Positions 21,543-30,918 are shown, numbered from the stretch's first letter. The stretch: 32,607 nt of DNA from an uncultured Clostridia bacterium (GCA_945935925.1 CAMERU010000006.1:1-32607); one strand, 5' to 3'. Notes: a model not told the origin generated them from the letters alone. Numbers and translations: made by a program.

Positions 21543-24172
21543 TACTTAAGCCCCTCAATGGAAGCGTTTATCTTCGCGAGCTTCTCCTCCGCCTTAGCAA
21601 GCTTTGCGCGCTCGTTTTCGATCTGCTGCGCGGGCGCCTTTGCAAGGAATCCGGGGTTATTGAGCTTCTTTGACAGGAACTCGATATCCTTCTCTGCCGC
21701 CTTCTTTTCCTTTTCAAGGCGCGCAAGCTCCTTCTCCTTGTCAACAAGCTCGCCCATAGGCATGAATACGCGCGCGCTGTCGGTAACGACAGTTACCATT
21801 CCGTCGGTCGCTTCTACCTTTTCGGAAACAACGAACTCGCCCGCTCCCGCAAGCTTCTCAAAGAACGCGCGGCAGCCGCTGAACAGCCCGGTGTACTGTG
21901 TTTCAACGTGCATAGTGACCTTCTTTGACGGGGGAACATTCAGCTCGTTGCGCTGAACGCGTATCGCCTTTATAGCGTTTACAACGCGGGAGAACTCCTC
22001 CTGTTCCTCGGAGAAATTCAGCTTCTCGTCGTACTCGCACCACTTCGCTGTCATTATGCTCTCGCTCTCGCCGTTGGGCATGGACTGCCATATCTCCTCG
22101 GTGATGAACGGCATGAACGGGTGCAGCAGCTTTAATACTCCGCGCATAACGTAAACAAGAACGTTCTGCGCCGCAAGCGCGGTGTCCCCGCCCGCAGCTA
22201 TCCTCGGCTTTGTCAGCTCGATATACCAGTCGCAGAAAACGTCCCAGATGAAGTCGGTGAGGTTCTGTACCGCAATGCCAAGCTCGTATGCCTCAAGGTT
22301 GGAGGTGACGTTCTTTACAACATCGTTGTAAAGGCTGAGCACCCACTTGTCCTCGATAGGCAGCTCCTTTGGCAGAACGGGCGCTGTGAAGTCCTCGGGA
22401 AGATTCATCAGGATATAGCGCGATGCGTTCCACAGCTTGTTTGCGAAGTTGCGGGAGTTGGTGACCTTTGTTTCCGTCCAGCGCATATCGTTTCCGGGCG
22501 CGTTGCCTGTAACGAGGGTAAGACGCAGCGCGTCCGCGCCGTATTTGTCGATTATCTCCAGCGGGTCAACGCCGTTTCCGAGCGACTTGGACATCTTTCT
22601 GCCCTGCTCGTCGCGGACAAGTCCGTGAATAAGAACGTCGCTGAACGGCTTCTGACCGGTGTGCTCAAGTCCGCTGAATATCATGCGGGCAACCCAGAAC
22701 GGGATAATGTCGTAGCCCGTAACAAGGGTCTGAGTGGGGTAGAAATATTCAAGCTCCTTTGTCTTTTCGGGCCAGCCGAGCGTTGAGAACGGCCACAGAG
22801 CCGACGAGAACCATGTGTCGAGCGTGTCCTCGTCCTGCTTCATCGGCGCTCCGCACTTCGGGCATACCGAAATGCCGTCGAGCGTTATCTCGGTGTGACC
22901 GCATTCCTTATTCTGACAGTAATATGCGGGAATACGGTGACCCCACCAGAGCTGACGCGAAATGCACCAGTCGCGGATATTCTCCATCCAGTAGAGATAG
23001 CCGTTTTCGAAGCGCTTGGGTATATAGCGCAGCTCGCCGCTCTTTACAACGTCGATAGCGGGCTGTGCAAGCTTCTTCATGGAAACAAACCACTGATAGC
23101 TTGCGCGCGGCTCGACTGTCGTGCCGCAGCGCTGACAGCAGCCAACGTTGTGCTTGTGAGGCTCTACCTTAACGAGCAGACCCAGCTTGTCCAGATCCTC
23201 GACCATCGCCTTGCGCGCCTCGTATCTGTCCATTCCCGCGTACTTTCCGCCTACGTCCTCGCGGATAGTCGCGTCGTCGTTCATCATATGGATAAGCGGC
23301 AGGTCATGGCGCTTTCCTACCTCGAAGTCGTTGGGGTCGTGAGCGGGGGTGATCTTAACGCAGCCCGTTCCGAACTCCATGTCAACATAATCGTCCGCGA
23401 TAACTGGTATCTCCCTGTCGGTCAGCGGGAGCTTCAGCATTTTCCCGACAACGTTCGTGTAGCGCTCGTCCTTCGGGTTTACCGCAACGGCGGAGTCGCC
23501 GAGCAGCGTTTCGGGGCGGGTAGTCGCTATCTCAAGATAACCGCTTCCGTCCGCGAACGGGTAGTTGATGTGCCAGAAAAATCCGTCCTGCTCCTCGTAT
23601 TCGCACTCGATATCGGAAATGGAGGTCTTACAGTTGGGGCACCAGTTGATTATTCTTTCGCCGTGGTAGATAAGCCCCTTGTTGTAAAGGTCCATGAAAA
23701 CCTTCTGAACCGCTTTGGAGCAGCCCTCGTCCATGGTGAAGCGCTCGCGCTCCCAGTCGCAGGAGGTGCCGAGCTTTCTTAGCTGCGTAACGATACGCCC
23801 GCCGTACTCCTTCTTCCATTCCCACGCGCGCTCAAGGAAGCCGTCGCGGCCTATGTCGTCCTTGGTAAGCCCCTCTTCCTTCATTTTGTTTACTATCTTT
23901 GCCTCGGTGGCAATGGACGCGTGGTCGGTGCCGGGCAGCCACAGCGCGGAGTAGCCCTGCATTCTTCTCCAGCGGATAAGGATATCCTGAAGCGTGTTGT
24001 CCAGCGCGTGACCCATGTGCAGCTGCCCCGTGATGTTGGGCGGGGGCATTACGATGGTGTAGGGCTTTTTCTTCGGGTCAACCTCCGCGTGGAAGTAGCC
24101 CTTTTCCTCCCAGTTTTTATAGATACGCTCCTCAAATTCCTTGGGGGCGTAGGTCTTTGCGAGTTCTTTCAT
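21542..24172 (-). CDS. valS: Valyl-tRNA synthetase
   Basis: This 876-residue class I synthetase charges tRNA-Val. The class I signatures are present: HMGH (residues 52-55, in PPNITGQLHMGHAL) and KMSKS (about 526-530). The editing domain lies between (about 190-340; TTRPETLLGDSAVAV). Several Cys pairs (CPNC, CQRC, CPKCG) suggest zinc-binding modules. The C-terminus has the valine-specific coiled-coil arm (about 805-876; EKELARLEKEKKAAEKDIEF) that contacts tRNA. AAAGGA precedes ATG 24172. It lies 55 nt downstream of rqcH in the same direction and no T-box leader is seen in that gap, unlike many Bacillota valS genes. Confidence 0.97.
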   Translation of the reverse strand: MKELAKTYAPKEFEERIYKNWEEKGYFHAEVDPKKKPYTIVMPPPNITGQLHMGHALDNTLQDILIRWRRMQGYSALWLPGTDHASIATEAKIVNKMKEEGLTKDDIGRDGFLERAWEWKKEYGGRIVTQLRKLGTSCDWERERFTMDEGCSKAVQKVFMDLYNKGLIYHGERIINWCPNCKTSISDIECEYEEQDGFFWHINYPFADGSGYLEIATTRPETLLGDSAVAVNPKDERYTNVVGKMLKLPLTDREIPVIADDYVDMEFGTGCVKITPAHDPNDFEVGKRHDLPLIHMMNDDATIREDVGGKYAGMDRYEARKAMVEDLDKLGLLVKVEPHKHNVGCCQRCGTTVEPRASYQWFVSMKKLAQPAIDVVKSGELRYIPKRFENGYLYWMENIRDWCISRQLWWGHRIPAYYCQNKECGHTEITLDGISVCPKCGAPMKQDEDTLDTWFSSALWPFSTLGWPEKTKELEYFYPTQTLVTGYDIIPFWVARMIFSGLEHTGQKPFSDVLIHGLVRDEQGRKMSKSLGNGVDPLEIIDKYGADALRLTLVTGNAPGNDMRWTETKVTNSRNFANKLWNASRYILMNLPEDFTAPVLPKELPIEDKWVLSLYNDVVKNVTSNLEAYELGIAVQNLTDFIWDVFCDWYIELTKPRIAAGGDTALAAQNVLVYVMRGVLKLLHPFMPFITEEIWQSMPNGESESIMTAKWCEYDEKLNFSEEQEEFSRVVNAIKAIRVQRNELNVPPSKKVTMHVETQYTGLFSGCRAFFEKLAGAGEFVVSEKVEATDGMVTVVTDSARVFMPMGELVDKEKELARLEKEKKAAEKDIEFLSKKLNNPGFLAKAPAQQIENERAKLAKAEEKLAKINASIEGLK

Positions 24173-24227
24173 GACTGCAATTCCTTTCGTCTGTCTTTTT
24201 TACTTTCTGTTATATTCCGACGGTTTA

Positions 24228-25991
24228 TCACCGTTTGTTGTCATTTTTGTCGGTTTTAAGCGAATTTACCAGCGCTTCATCGGGCGCAACGAACAGCGTT
24301 CTGTTGTTGGTGAAGATCACCATTCCGGGCTTTGCGCCTGCGGGCTTCTTGACGAACTTCACCGCCGTGTAGTCGACAGGCACCTGCGAGCTGCTGCGCC
24401 CCTTTGAATGGAACGCCGCAAGCTGCGCCGCCTCGAAAAGCGTCCGCTCGGGCGGCGTCTGACCGCCTGTCCTTATGATGACGTGCGATCCCGCTATCCC
24501 CTGCGTATGCAGCCAGATATCGCTTGCCGCCGCGGTTTTCAGCGTCAGCAGGTCGTTCTGCCTGTTGTTCTTGCCGACGAGGATATCAAACCCGTCGGAG
24601 GAGCGGAATTTCAGCGGTTCGGACAGCTTCTTCACCTTTTCGTCCGCCTTGTTACCGCCGCGGAGGTAGCCCTGCTCGCGCAGCTCGCGGCGTATCTCCG
24701 AAAGCTCCGCTTCGTTTTCTGTTCGGCTTACGCAGTCGAAAACGCTGTCGATATACAGCAGCTCGTTCTGCCCCTTTGCGATGAGGTCGGTCAGCTTTTT
24801 TTCCGCCGTGTCCAGCTTGCGGTACTCGGTGTAGTATTTCTGCGCGTTCTGCGCGGGGGTAAGCCTTGCGTCGAGCGCTATTTCGCGCTGTTCTCCCGTG
24901 TAGAAATCCTCCAGCACGCACTTCGTCATTCCGCGCTCCAGCCGGTAAATATTCGCGTTTATAAGGTCGCCGCAGACTCGGAAAACCTCCCGCTCGGAGC
25001 ATTCGGCAAGCTCCTTCTTCTGTAACTCCAGCTTGCGGGAAACCCGCTCGTATGTGTTCATAAGCAGCTTCAGCAGGTCGTGGGCGCGCTGCTTTGTGCG
25101 CTCGGAGCGGTCCGCCGCGGAGAAAAAGCTGTCGAGCAGCGCGTTGGCGCTTTGCTCGTGCGTAATCACCATAGCGGTGGAATACTGCTCTATATTGACA
25201 AAGCAGAAGTCCTTTTTCCTGCCGTTGGGCTCGCTTATCACCGTGAATACCGCCTCGCCGTCGAGCGCTTTCTTCGCCCTTGCGAGGAAGAAAAGCACCC
25301 TGTCCCGCGCGCTTTCGCCAAGCTCCGCGCATACCGCGTCGGTGTCCTTCGCCGCGTAATACGCGCACTCCCGCGCGAACACGGGCGAAACGCCCTCAAG
25401 CACCGCCGTGAGCCGCTTCGCGAGCCGTTCGGGAGAACCCTCCAGCCGCTCCCACACCTGCGCGGGCGTGACCTCGAGCAGGCAGAGCCTGTCCGAGCGC
25501 GGCGGCGTTTCGTAGGGGATATTCGGCAGCACGCGCCGCACCGACGAAATGTCGTCCGTGACGCGCTTTATGCTGTCGATGACGCGCCCGTTACGGACGA
25601 GGATAATGTTGCTGTGCCGCCCCATTATCTCCGCGATGAGCGTGTTGGTGACGATATCGCCGATCTCGTTCGTACATTCAAAATCAAAATAAATAATGCG
25701 TTCAAGACCGTCCTGCCGTATCGCGGTCAGCTTGCCGCCGCAGAGGTGCTTTCTCATTAGCATACAGAACATGGGCGGCTGCTGAGGGTTGTCAAATTCG
25801 GCGTTGGTGAGGTTTACCCTCGCGGAAACGCTGTTCGCGGACAGCACGAGCTTTTTCCCGCCGTCCCTGAACGTGCGGAGGGAAACGACTATCTCCTCGC
25901 GGGAGGGCTGATACACCTTATCCACGCGCGCACCGACAAGCGGCATGAGCTCTTCCTTAACTATATGCAGAAACGCACCGTCAAGCGACAT
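24228..25991 (-). CDS. rqcH: RqcH (Rqc2/NEMF homologue), ribosome quality control NFACT protein
   Basis: This 587-residue protein binds 50S subunits that carry stalled nascent chains and recruits tRNA-Ala to add C-terminal alanine tails, marking the chain for degradation. The NFACT-N domain covers about 1-190 (MSLDGAFLHIVKEELMPLVG, PPMFCMLMRKHLCGG, LIAEIMGRHSNIILV). A central helical/coiled-coil part spans about 250-450. The NFACT-R domain is at about 465-560 (ASDIWLHTQGIAGSHVIIRT). It was formerly annotated as a fibronectin-binding protein. AAAGGAGGG precedes ATG 25991. It is followed by valS with 55 nt between and preceded by the NIF3 gene by 31 nt, suggesting one transcript. Confidence 0.93.
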   Translation of the reverse strand: MSLDGAFLHIVKEELMPLVGARVDKVYQPSREEIVVSLRTFRDGGKKLVLSANSVSARVNLTNAEFDNPQQPPMFCMLMRKHLCGGKLTAIRQDGLERIIYFDFECTNEIGDIVTNTLIAEIMGRHSNIILVRNGRVIDSIKRVTDDISSVRRVLPNIPYETPPRSDRLCLLEVTPAQVWERLEGSPERLAKRLTAVLEGVSPVFARECAYYAAKDTDAVCAELGESARDRVLFFLARAKKALDGEAVFTVISEPNGRKKDFCFVNIEQYSTAMVITHEQSANALLDSFFSAADRSERTKQRAHDLLKLLMNTYERVSRKLELQKKELAECSEREVFRVCGDLINANIYRLERGMTKCVLEDFYTGEQREIALDARLTPAQNAQKYYTEYRKLDTAEKKLTDLIAKGQNELLYIDSVFDCVSRTENEAELSEIRRELREQGYLRGGNKADEKVKKLSEPLKFRSSDGFDILVGKNNRQNDLLTLKTAAASDIWLHTQGIAGSHVIIRTGGQTPPERTLFEAAQLAAFHSKGRSSSQVPVDYTAVKFVKKPAGAKPGMVIFTNNRTLFVAPDEALVNSLKTDKNDNKR

Positions 25992-26022
25992 ACCGCTCCC
26001 TCCTTTTGTTGATCATCATTGT

Positions 26023-26796
26023 TTATACATATTTGCACGGGTCAATATCGCAGTCCGCGGAGAACACGGGGATCTCGGCAAACGCTCTCGAAACGAGCGC
26101 AGCGACCCTGTGAGAGAACGCCTTTTCGGTGCCGTAATGACCCGCGTCGACCAGCGTTATCCCGCTGTTTATCGCCTCGACCCAGAAGTTATGCTTTATA
26201 TCGCCCGAAATTATTGCGTCGCAGCCCTTTTCGAGGGCAAGCTGCATGACATGGCTGTTTATGCCGCCGCCGCAGCACACCGCCGCGCGGCGTATCTCGC
26301 CGTCGTTTCTGCTGACTCTGACATATTCAAGGTCAAGGCTTTTCTTGCAGTGCTCCGCGAGCGCCTTAGAGGTGAAGCAGAGCGGCAGGTCGCAGACAGC
26401 GCCGAAGCCGAGTCCGTTTGGGTTTACGACCTCCAGCACTTCCGTCTGGGTAAAGCCGAGCAGCTCAAGCAGCGTGTCGTTGACGCCGCCCTCGCTCATG
26501 TCAAAATTCGTGTGAATGCATATCGCGGCGATCCCGTTTTTTATCATGCGGTAAACGGGGCTCCATGCGGGGACGCTTTTCAGCGGGTCGAAAATAACAG
26601 GGTGGTGCGCTATGATAAGGTTTGCCCCCTTTGATACGGCTTCATCTACCACCTCGTTGGTAATATCGAGGCAGCAGCATATTCCCGAAACATGGTCGTT
26701 CGGGCTGCCGACAAGCAGTCCCACATTGTCATAGTTTTCCGCTGTGGCAAGAGGCGAGATAGTGTTTATGTAGTTAAGAATATCTCGTGTAAACAT
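26023..26796 (-). CDS. NIF3-like (DUF34/YqfO) metal-binding protein
   Basis: This 257-residue cytoplasmic protein belongs to the NIF3 family, dinuclear-metal proteins sometimes annotated as GTP cyclohydrolase 1 type 2, though their true function is unsettled. Conserved metal-site segments are AENYDNVGLLVG, IIAHHPVIF, ICIHTNFD and, near the end, VDAGHYGTEK. It lacks the inserted PII-like domain of longer YqfO proteins. In Bacillota the trmK-nif3 neighbourhood is strongly conserved, which supports both calls. It lies 32 nt after trmK in the same transcription unit. Confidence 0.9.
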   Translation of the reverse strand: MFTRDILNYINTISPLATAENYDNVGLLVGSPNDHVSGICCCLDITNEVVDEAVSKGANLIIAHHPVIFDPLKSVPAWSPVYRMIKNGIAAICIHTNFDMSEGGVNDTLLELLGFTQTEVLEVVNPNGLGFGAVCDLPLCFTSKALAEHCKKSLDLEYVRVSRNDGEIRRAAVCCGGGINSHVMQLALEKGCDAIISGDIKHNFWVEAINSGITLVDAGHYGTEKAFSHRVAALVSRAFAEIPVFSADCDIDPCKYV

Positions 26797-26828
26797 TGTT
26801 TTCTCCTTTTGTAGTTCAACGCATATAA

Positions 26829-27479
26829 TTATACGGATTCCGCCCGTGAGAGAATACTGCGCGCGATACCGCGCAGCTTTTCCGCCTGCTCCGAGCAGCC
26901 GTCCGACCTGTCCATGCCCTCCGCGTTTTTCATGAGTTTTTCTGCGGCGAGGGTAAGGTATTTTTTATCGGAAACTGCTCCGACGAGCGCGAAAACGTCG
27001 TCTATATCCCTCTTTTTTCCTGTATAACGCGCGCGCATTATGACATATGCGCGGCTGCCGTCGTAAGCGGTGCGTTCCGCGTCGAGCTCAAATCCCGACG
27101 AATAAAGCCATCTGCGCAGAAAATCCGCGCGGGTCATCGGCTGTAAAATAAATCGGGTGTTCTCCGAAAGAAAGCGGCAGCCCTCGATTATCCTTGCGAT
27201 AAGCTCGCCGCCCATGCCGCAGATCACCACGTCGTCGGCATAGTCTATTTTGTCAAGCCCGTCCGAAAGAAGCACGGTTACGCCCTTTGCGCCTGTTTCA
27301 GCGACAGTCCGCCGAGCCGCCTCGAGCGGTCCCTCGCGGACGTCGGAGGCAATGACCGCCTTTGCGCCGTTCATTGCCAGATAGCAGGCAAGCTGCGCGT
27401 GGTCTGTGCCGACGTCAGCGACGACAACGCCGCTGCGGCACAGATCCGCTGCTGTTTGTAATCTGCTGTCAAGCGACAT
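26829..27479 (-). CDS. trmK: tRNA (adenine(22)-N1)-methyltransferase TrmK
   Basis: This 216-residue SAM-dependent methyltransferase methylates A22 of tRNA. The N-terminal Rossmann domain shows VVADVGTDHAQLACYLA (SAM loop), VREGPLEAARR, LSDGLDKI and ICGMGGELIARII, the hallmark GMGG motif. A helical C-terminal part contains FILQPMTRADFLRRWLY. The length is near that of B. subtilis TrmK. Its ATG overlaps the stop of the DUF1858 gene (TGATG), implying coupling, and the NIF3 gene follows, the conserved order. Confidence 0.92.
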   Translation of the reverse strand: MSLDSRLQTAADLCRSGVVVADVGTDHAQLACYLAMNGAKAVIASDVREGPLEAARRTVAETGAKGVTVLLSDGLDKIDYADDVVICGMGGELIARIIEGCRFLSENTRFILQPMTRADFLRRWLYSSGFELDAERTAYDGSRAYVIMRARYTGKKRDIDDVFALVGAVSDKKYLTLAAEKLMKNAEGMDRSDGCSEQAEKLRGIARSILSRAESV

Positions 27480-27679
27480 CAGTTTCCGAGAACGGAGTTG
27501 AGCTTTTCAACTATCTCGTCTGTGTCAACGCCGTGCACCATGCACGCGTCGCCGATGGATTCGCCCCTGCTGGAGGGGCAGCCGAGGCAGTGCATACCCA
27601 TTTCGAAAAGGATAGGAGCCACAGCCTCCGCGTTGAAATCAAGAAGATCACCGATTATTGTTTCTGCTGTTACTTTCAT
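27479..27679 (-). CDS. DUF1858 domain protein
   Basis: This 66-residue protein consists of one DUF1858 domain. The N-terminal ETIIGDLLDFNAEAVAPILFE leads to MHCLGCPSSRGESI with a CxxC pair (Cys31, Cys34) and a final helix EIVEKLNSVL. The CxGCP motif is typical of this family, which also occurs fused to ScdA-type iron-sulfur repair proteins; a redox or metal role is plausible but unproven. GGAATG-type spacing precedes ATG 27679. It leads the trmK-NIF3-rqcH-valS cluster and carries its promoter. Confidence 0.88.
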   Translation of the reverse strand: MKVTAETIIGDLLDFNAEAVAPILFEMGMHCLGCPSSRGESIGDACMVHGVDTDEIVEKLNSVLGN

Positions 27680-27747
27680 TTTTTTACATTCCTTTCATAT
27701 TTTGCAAGCGGACGGTAAACGCCGCTGTCTGCATAAAGATACATAAT

Positions 27748-27776
27748 ATATTATACCACAATTTTCGCATTTTGTC
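27748..27776 (-). promoter_or_regulatory. Promoter of the DUF1858-trmK-NIF3-rqcH-valS cluster
   Basis: On the minus strand TGGACA (27771-27776) and TATAAT (27748-27753) are 17 bp apart. The leader is about 65 nt. No terminator was found between here and 19422, so the cluster may be one transcript, with internal promoters not excluded. Confidence 0.75.
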
Positions 27777-27817
27777 CACCCCTGAAGGATAAAAAACATG
27801 AAAATAATCAAAACGGG

Positions 27818-27860
27818 TGAAATAAAGGCTCTGTCGGGCAATAATTCCGCGTACAGAGCC
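27818..27860 (-). terminator. Terminator of the YlbJ-like gene
   Basis: On the minus strand GGCTCTGT and ACAGAGCC (27827-27834 and 27853-27860) form an 8-bp stem with an 18-nt loop, followed by TTTATTT. It precedes the next promoter. Confidence 0.65.
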
Positions 27861-27892
27861 GTAATGCATGTAGTGTCCGGTCGGGGCGGAAA

Positions 27893-28957
27893 TCAGAGCT
27901 GACGGTGTTTTTTCGCCCTGTCCTCCGCGAGCAGTATCCCCGCCATTGCCATGACGCACAGTGAAGCGGCGCCGTTTGCCGAGAACAGCCGTGCCGAGCC
28001 TGCCGCCGAAGCGATCGCTGCCGCGTCGGGCGGCGGAAGTATTAACGACAGCGGCACAGCCGCAGCGGCGCTTACCATCATTGCGGGGACGCGGAACAGC
28101 AGGAATTTTCCGAGCGGGATATCCCGCGCGAGCGCCGCGACCTGAAGCACAACGCACGCTCCGCCGAAGCTCAGCAGCCCCGCGCAAAGCGGCATTGCGC
28201 CGTTAACGGGCAGTATATCGCGCAGCCGGCTTATCTCGAGAAGCGCGGGGAACACGCCCTCCGAAAGCTCGCCCGCACCAAGCCGCGAAAGCAGCGCGGC
28301 GAACGCCCTGTCCGCTCCGATGAAGCCGAGCATTGAGATAACAACGGAAAACGCGGTTATCATCGCGCAGACGGTGAACATGACGCGCGCCGCCGAAATG
28401 ACCGAGCCGATGAAACAGTCGGCGGTCACGGCGGGCTTGTTTTTTGTGGGGGAAATGTCTAGCCTGCCGCCCGCGCGGACGATCAGCGCGTTGACCAGCG
28501 AGCCGAGGAAGCACGCCGCATAGAGCGCCAGCCCTGCCGCCGCGCTCCCGAACACCCTGAGCCCCGCTATACCGACGATGAACGACGGGCCGCTCCCATA
28601 GCAGAAGCACAGCAGCCGCGCGGCGGTGTCGCGGGATATCCTGCCGTTTCCGTACATTTCCGAGATAAGGCTTGCGCCGACGGGATATCCGCCGATATTC
28701 GACAGCAGAAACAGCCCGCAAAGCTCCTCGTCGATGCGCAGCAGCTTTGACAGCGGGAATGTCAGCGGGCGGAGCGCAACGCGGTACAGCCCGCTTTTTG
28801 TCAGGAAAACGGAAAGCACCGTGAAAGCGAAAAGGGAGGGTATTATGACCTCAAGGCAGCTTATGACCGCGCTGTGAACGGCTGCTGCGGCGGTTTCGGG
28901 GGAGAGCAGGAGGAACGCAGCGGCTGCGGCGCAGACGAGGGCGAGGGCATATTTCAT
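27893..28957 (-). CDS. YlbJ-like nucleoside-recognition (Gate) membrane protein
   Basis: This 354-residue integral membrane protein has about eight or nine hydrophobic segments. The central LFLLSNIGGYPVGASLISEM and CFCYGSGPSFIVG are hallmarks of the YlbJ/nucleoside-recognition (Gate) family. In B. subtilis ylbJ is a sporulation gene controlled by sigma-E and needed for spore cortex; whether this organism sporulates is unknown. Its ATG overlaps the stop of the upstream TIGR04086-like gene (ATGA), so they are coupled. A terminator follows at once. The transported substrate, if any, is unknown. Confidence 0.8.
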   Translation of the reverse strand: MKYALALVCAAAAAFLLLSPETAAAAVHSAVISCLEVIIPSLFAFTVLSVFLTKSGLYRVALRPLTFPLSKLLRIDEELCGLFLLSNIGGYPVGASLISEMYGNGRISRDTAARLLCFCYGSGPSFIVGIAGLRVFGSAAAGLALYAACFLGSLVNALIVRAGGRLDISPTKNKPAVTADCFIGSVISAARVMFTVCAMITAFSVVISMLGFIGADRAFAALLSRLGAGELSEGVFPALLEISRLRDILPVNGAMPLCAGLLSFGGACVVLQVAALARDIPLGKFLLFRVPAMMVSAAAAVPLSLILPPPDAAAIASAAGSARLFSANGAASLCVMAMAGILLAEDRAKKHRQL

Positions 28958-29340
28958 CGTATTTTTTCCTCACGGTTGACGCCGACAACGCCGCCCGCCG
29001 CCGCGAAGCAGACGCACAGCACCGCCTTTACCGCGAGCATAACTCCCCCCATAAGCCCGAAAATTGCCGAAAGCAGGGCGAGCGGCGCAACGAACAGCAC
29101 GCCGCACAGCGCGCCTGTTTTCAGCCCGCTGCGCTTTCTGAGCGCGCCCGCCGTTCTCCCTCCGGCGAAGCTGCCGGCTGCGGCGGCAAGCAGCGCGGCT
29201 GCGCCCGCGGCGGAGGAAGCAAGGTCGGTGAACGACAGCAGGAGCGCTGCTGCGGCGCAGAATGCGAGCGCGGTAAGGTAGCCGCTCAGCAGCCCCGCCG
29301 CAAACGGCGCGAACGGGCGGCGTTTTTTTGGTTTTCTCAC
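28954..29340 (-). CDS. TIGR04086-like (YrzE-type) small membrane protein
   Basis: This 128-residue, Ala/Gly/Leu-rich protein has four predicted membrane segments (about 10-38, 42-62, 72-95 and 97-120) and a basic N-terminus (MRKPKKRRPFAP). Size, four segments and glycine-rich GSFAGGRTAGALRKRSGLKTGALCG-type loops (given here only as character) fit the TIGR04086/YrzE family of unknown function. The start codon is GTG at 29340, preceded by AAAGGCGGGG. It overlaps the YlbJ-like gene by 4 nt. No strong sigma-A promoter was found; a weak sigma-E-like pattern (ATA-N17-ATATATAT, about 29388-29415) lies upstream. Confidence 0.55.
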   Translation of the reverse strand: MRKPKKRRPFAPFAAGLLSGYLTALAFCAAAALLLSFTDLASSAAGAAALLAAAAGSFAGGRTAGALRKRSGLKTGALCGVLFVAPLALLSAIFGLMGGVMLAVKAVLCVCFAAAGGVVGVNREEKIR

Positions 29341-29459
29341 GGGATCCCCGCCTTTCGTTTTTTGATCAGCGATTTATTGTATCGTTAATATATATGCGGG
29401 AGATGTCCGCAATATTGCAGGGAATCGGGCGATCGGGTGCTTTTGGGGAGGTAACACGC

Positions 29460-29496
29460 AAAAAAGCTGCCCGCTCTAAGGTAGCAGGCAGCTTTG
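29460..29496 (-). terminator. Terminator of the NatAB-type ABC operon
   Basis: On the minus strand AAAGCTGCC and GGCAGCTTT (29487-29495 and 29463-29471) form a 9-bp stem followed by a T-run. It lies 15 nt after the permease stop. Confidence 0.85.
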
Positions 29497-29511
29497 CTGT
29501 TAATTAATAAA

Positions 29512-30918
29512 TCACTTTCTCAACGCCATCTTGAAGATATCGCCGAGCTTTATTCTGCTTCCGTTGTGCAGGATAATGCCCTCGTAAACCTTTCCGACAA
29601 CTATTGCAATAAGCACGACGAATGCCGCGAGGATAAGCACCGCGATGACCGACTGAACCATGTCAAGGTTGCCGAGCAGGAGTGCGCTGGGGAGCGAGAA
29701 GGGCGAGCTTATCGGGAAGTAATATGAGAATATCTGCACGGGATTTGACGCTTCAACGCCGCTTTCAAGGCTCTCGGCATTGAAAATAACGGGGAAATAA
29801 GCGAGGTACAGACCGAGCAAACCGAGCAGCGCATACGGCTGCATTGCCTGCTGGAGATCCTCCATGCGGCTTATGCTTGCTCCGACGAGGGCGGCTATAA
29901 GCGAGAAGAACAGGAAGCCGAGCAGGAAGATAATGATGATAAGTATTATTGTAAAGGGGTTAACACTGCCGAACGAGCTGCTGACCGCCTGCGCTATTTC
30001 CGCCTGCTCCGAGCCGCCGAGTGCCATCTGCGCGAGTTCGGGGTCGTTCATCATATTCATTACCTGACCACCTATACCGAAAGGTGCGGAGATCAGGAAA
30101 CTTGCTGTTCCGACGATACCTATGAGCAGGAACTGACCGAAGCTTACTATGCCCATTGCGATAACCTTGCCGATGACAACGGCGAGAGGTCTTACCGAGG
30201 TGAGCAGCAGCTCCATAACGCGGCTTGTCTTTTCGGTTGCGATGGACTGCGCCACTGTCTGACCGTAAGCGAAGATAAGGATAAACAGCACGAGCGACAC
30301 AACCATAGGCACGAGGTAATTTATCAGACCCTCAAAAATGCCGAGCTCGCTGCTGCCCGCCTCTATTTTGGTGGAGGAAACGTAGCGCTGCGACTGCGCA
30401 AATTTATCGGGGGAAACGCCCGAGTTCATCATGTTGCGGTAGTTGACGAGCCCGCTCACGCTTGTGGAGAGCGCGTCGACCGAGCCGCCGTCCGATTCGG
30501 GGGAGTAATAGGTCTTTACCGTATAGCCGACTACCTCGCCGTCTGTGGTTTTATTTTCGGTTATGGTGACGAGCGCGCGGCTGTCCTCGGCGTTCTTGAG
30601 CTTTTCGGTGAGCTCCGAGAACGAAAGCTCGGTCTGTTCGAGCTTTGCTCCCGCGGCGGTAAGAGCGGCGCTGTCCTCCTCGGTGAGAATCCCCGCGTCA
30701 TCGGTGATATACACGGCGCTGAACGCTGCGACGGTGCCGTCGGTGCTGTCGGAGGGCACTGTTTCCTCGCTGCTCAGCAATGCGGGGATAATGTTCACGC
30801 CGCAGGATATCAGCGCGACGATAAGGCAAACCACGATAGTGCCTATGATGAATGATTTCGTTTTAATGTACTGTATCAGTGTAAAGCTGAAAACCTTCTG
30901 CCAGCCCTTAGTTCTCAT
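29512..30918 (-). CDS. ABC transporter permease (NatB-like ABC-2 type)
   Basis: This 468-residue permease has one N-terminal transmembrane segment (about 18-42; IGTIVVCLIVALISCGV), a large extracellular domain (about 45-205) and five or six C-terminal segments including LVLFILIFAYGQTVAQSIATEK and a GKVIAMGIV stretch. This layout and the EKTSRVMELLLTSV motif are those of NatB/YhaP exporter subunits (ABC-2_3). B. subtilis NatAB exports sodium, but substrates of relatives vary. ATG 30918 (MRTKGWQK) is preferred; it lies 11 nt inside the end of the ATPase gene, with GGTGGG upstream. It works with that ATPase. Confidence 0.87.
   Translation of the reverse strand: MRTKGWQKVFSFTLIQYIKTKSFIIGTIVVCLIVALISCGVNIIPALLSSEETVPSDSTDGTVAAFSAVYITDDAGILTEEDSAALTAAGAKLEQTELSFSELTEKLKNAEDSRALVTITENKTTDGEVVGYTVKTYYSPESDGGSVDALSTSVSGLVNYRNMMNSGVSPDKFAQSQRYVSSTKIEAGSSELGIFEGLINYLVPMVVSLVLFILIFAYGQTVAQSIATEKTSRVMELLLTSVRPLAVVIGKVIAMGIVSFGQFLLIGIVGTASFLISAPFGIGGQVMNMMNDPELAQMALGGSEQAEIAQAVSSSFGSVNPFTIILIIIIFLLGFLFFSLIAALVGASISRMEDLQQAMQPYALLGLLGLYLAYFPVIFNAESLESGVEASNPVQIFSYYFPISSPFSLPSALLLGNLDMVQSVIAVLILAAFVVLIAIVVGKVYEGIILHNGSRIKLGDIFKMALRK

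Noticed and set aside
24173-24227. T-box riboswitch before valS
   Set aside because: The gap is only 55 nt and lacks the T-box sequence and antiterminator structure.
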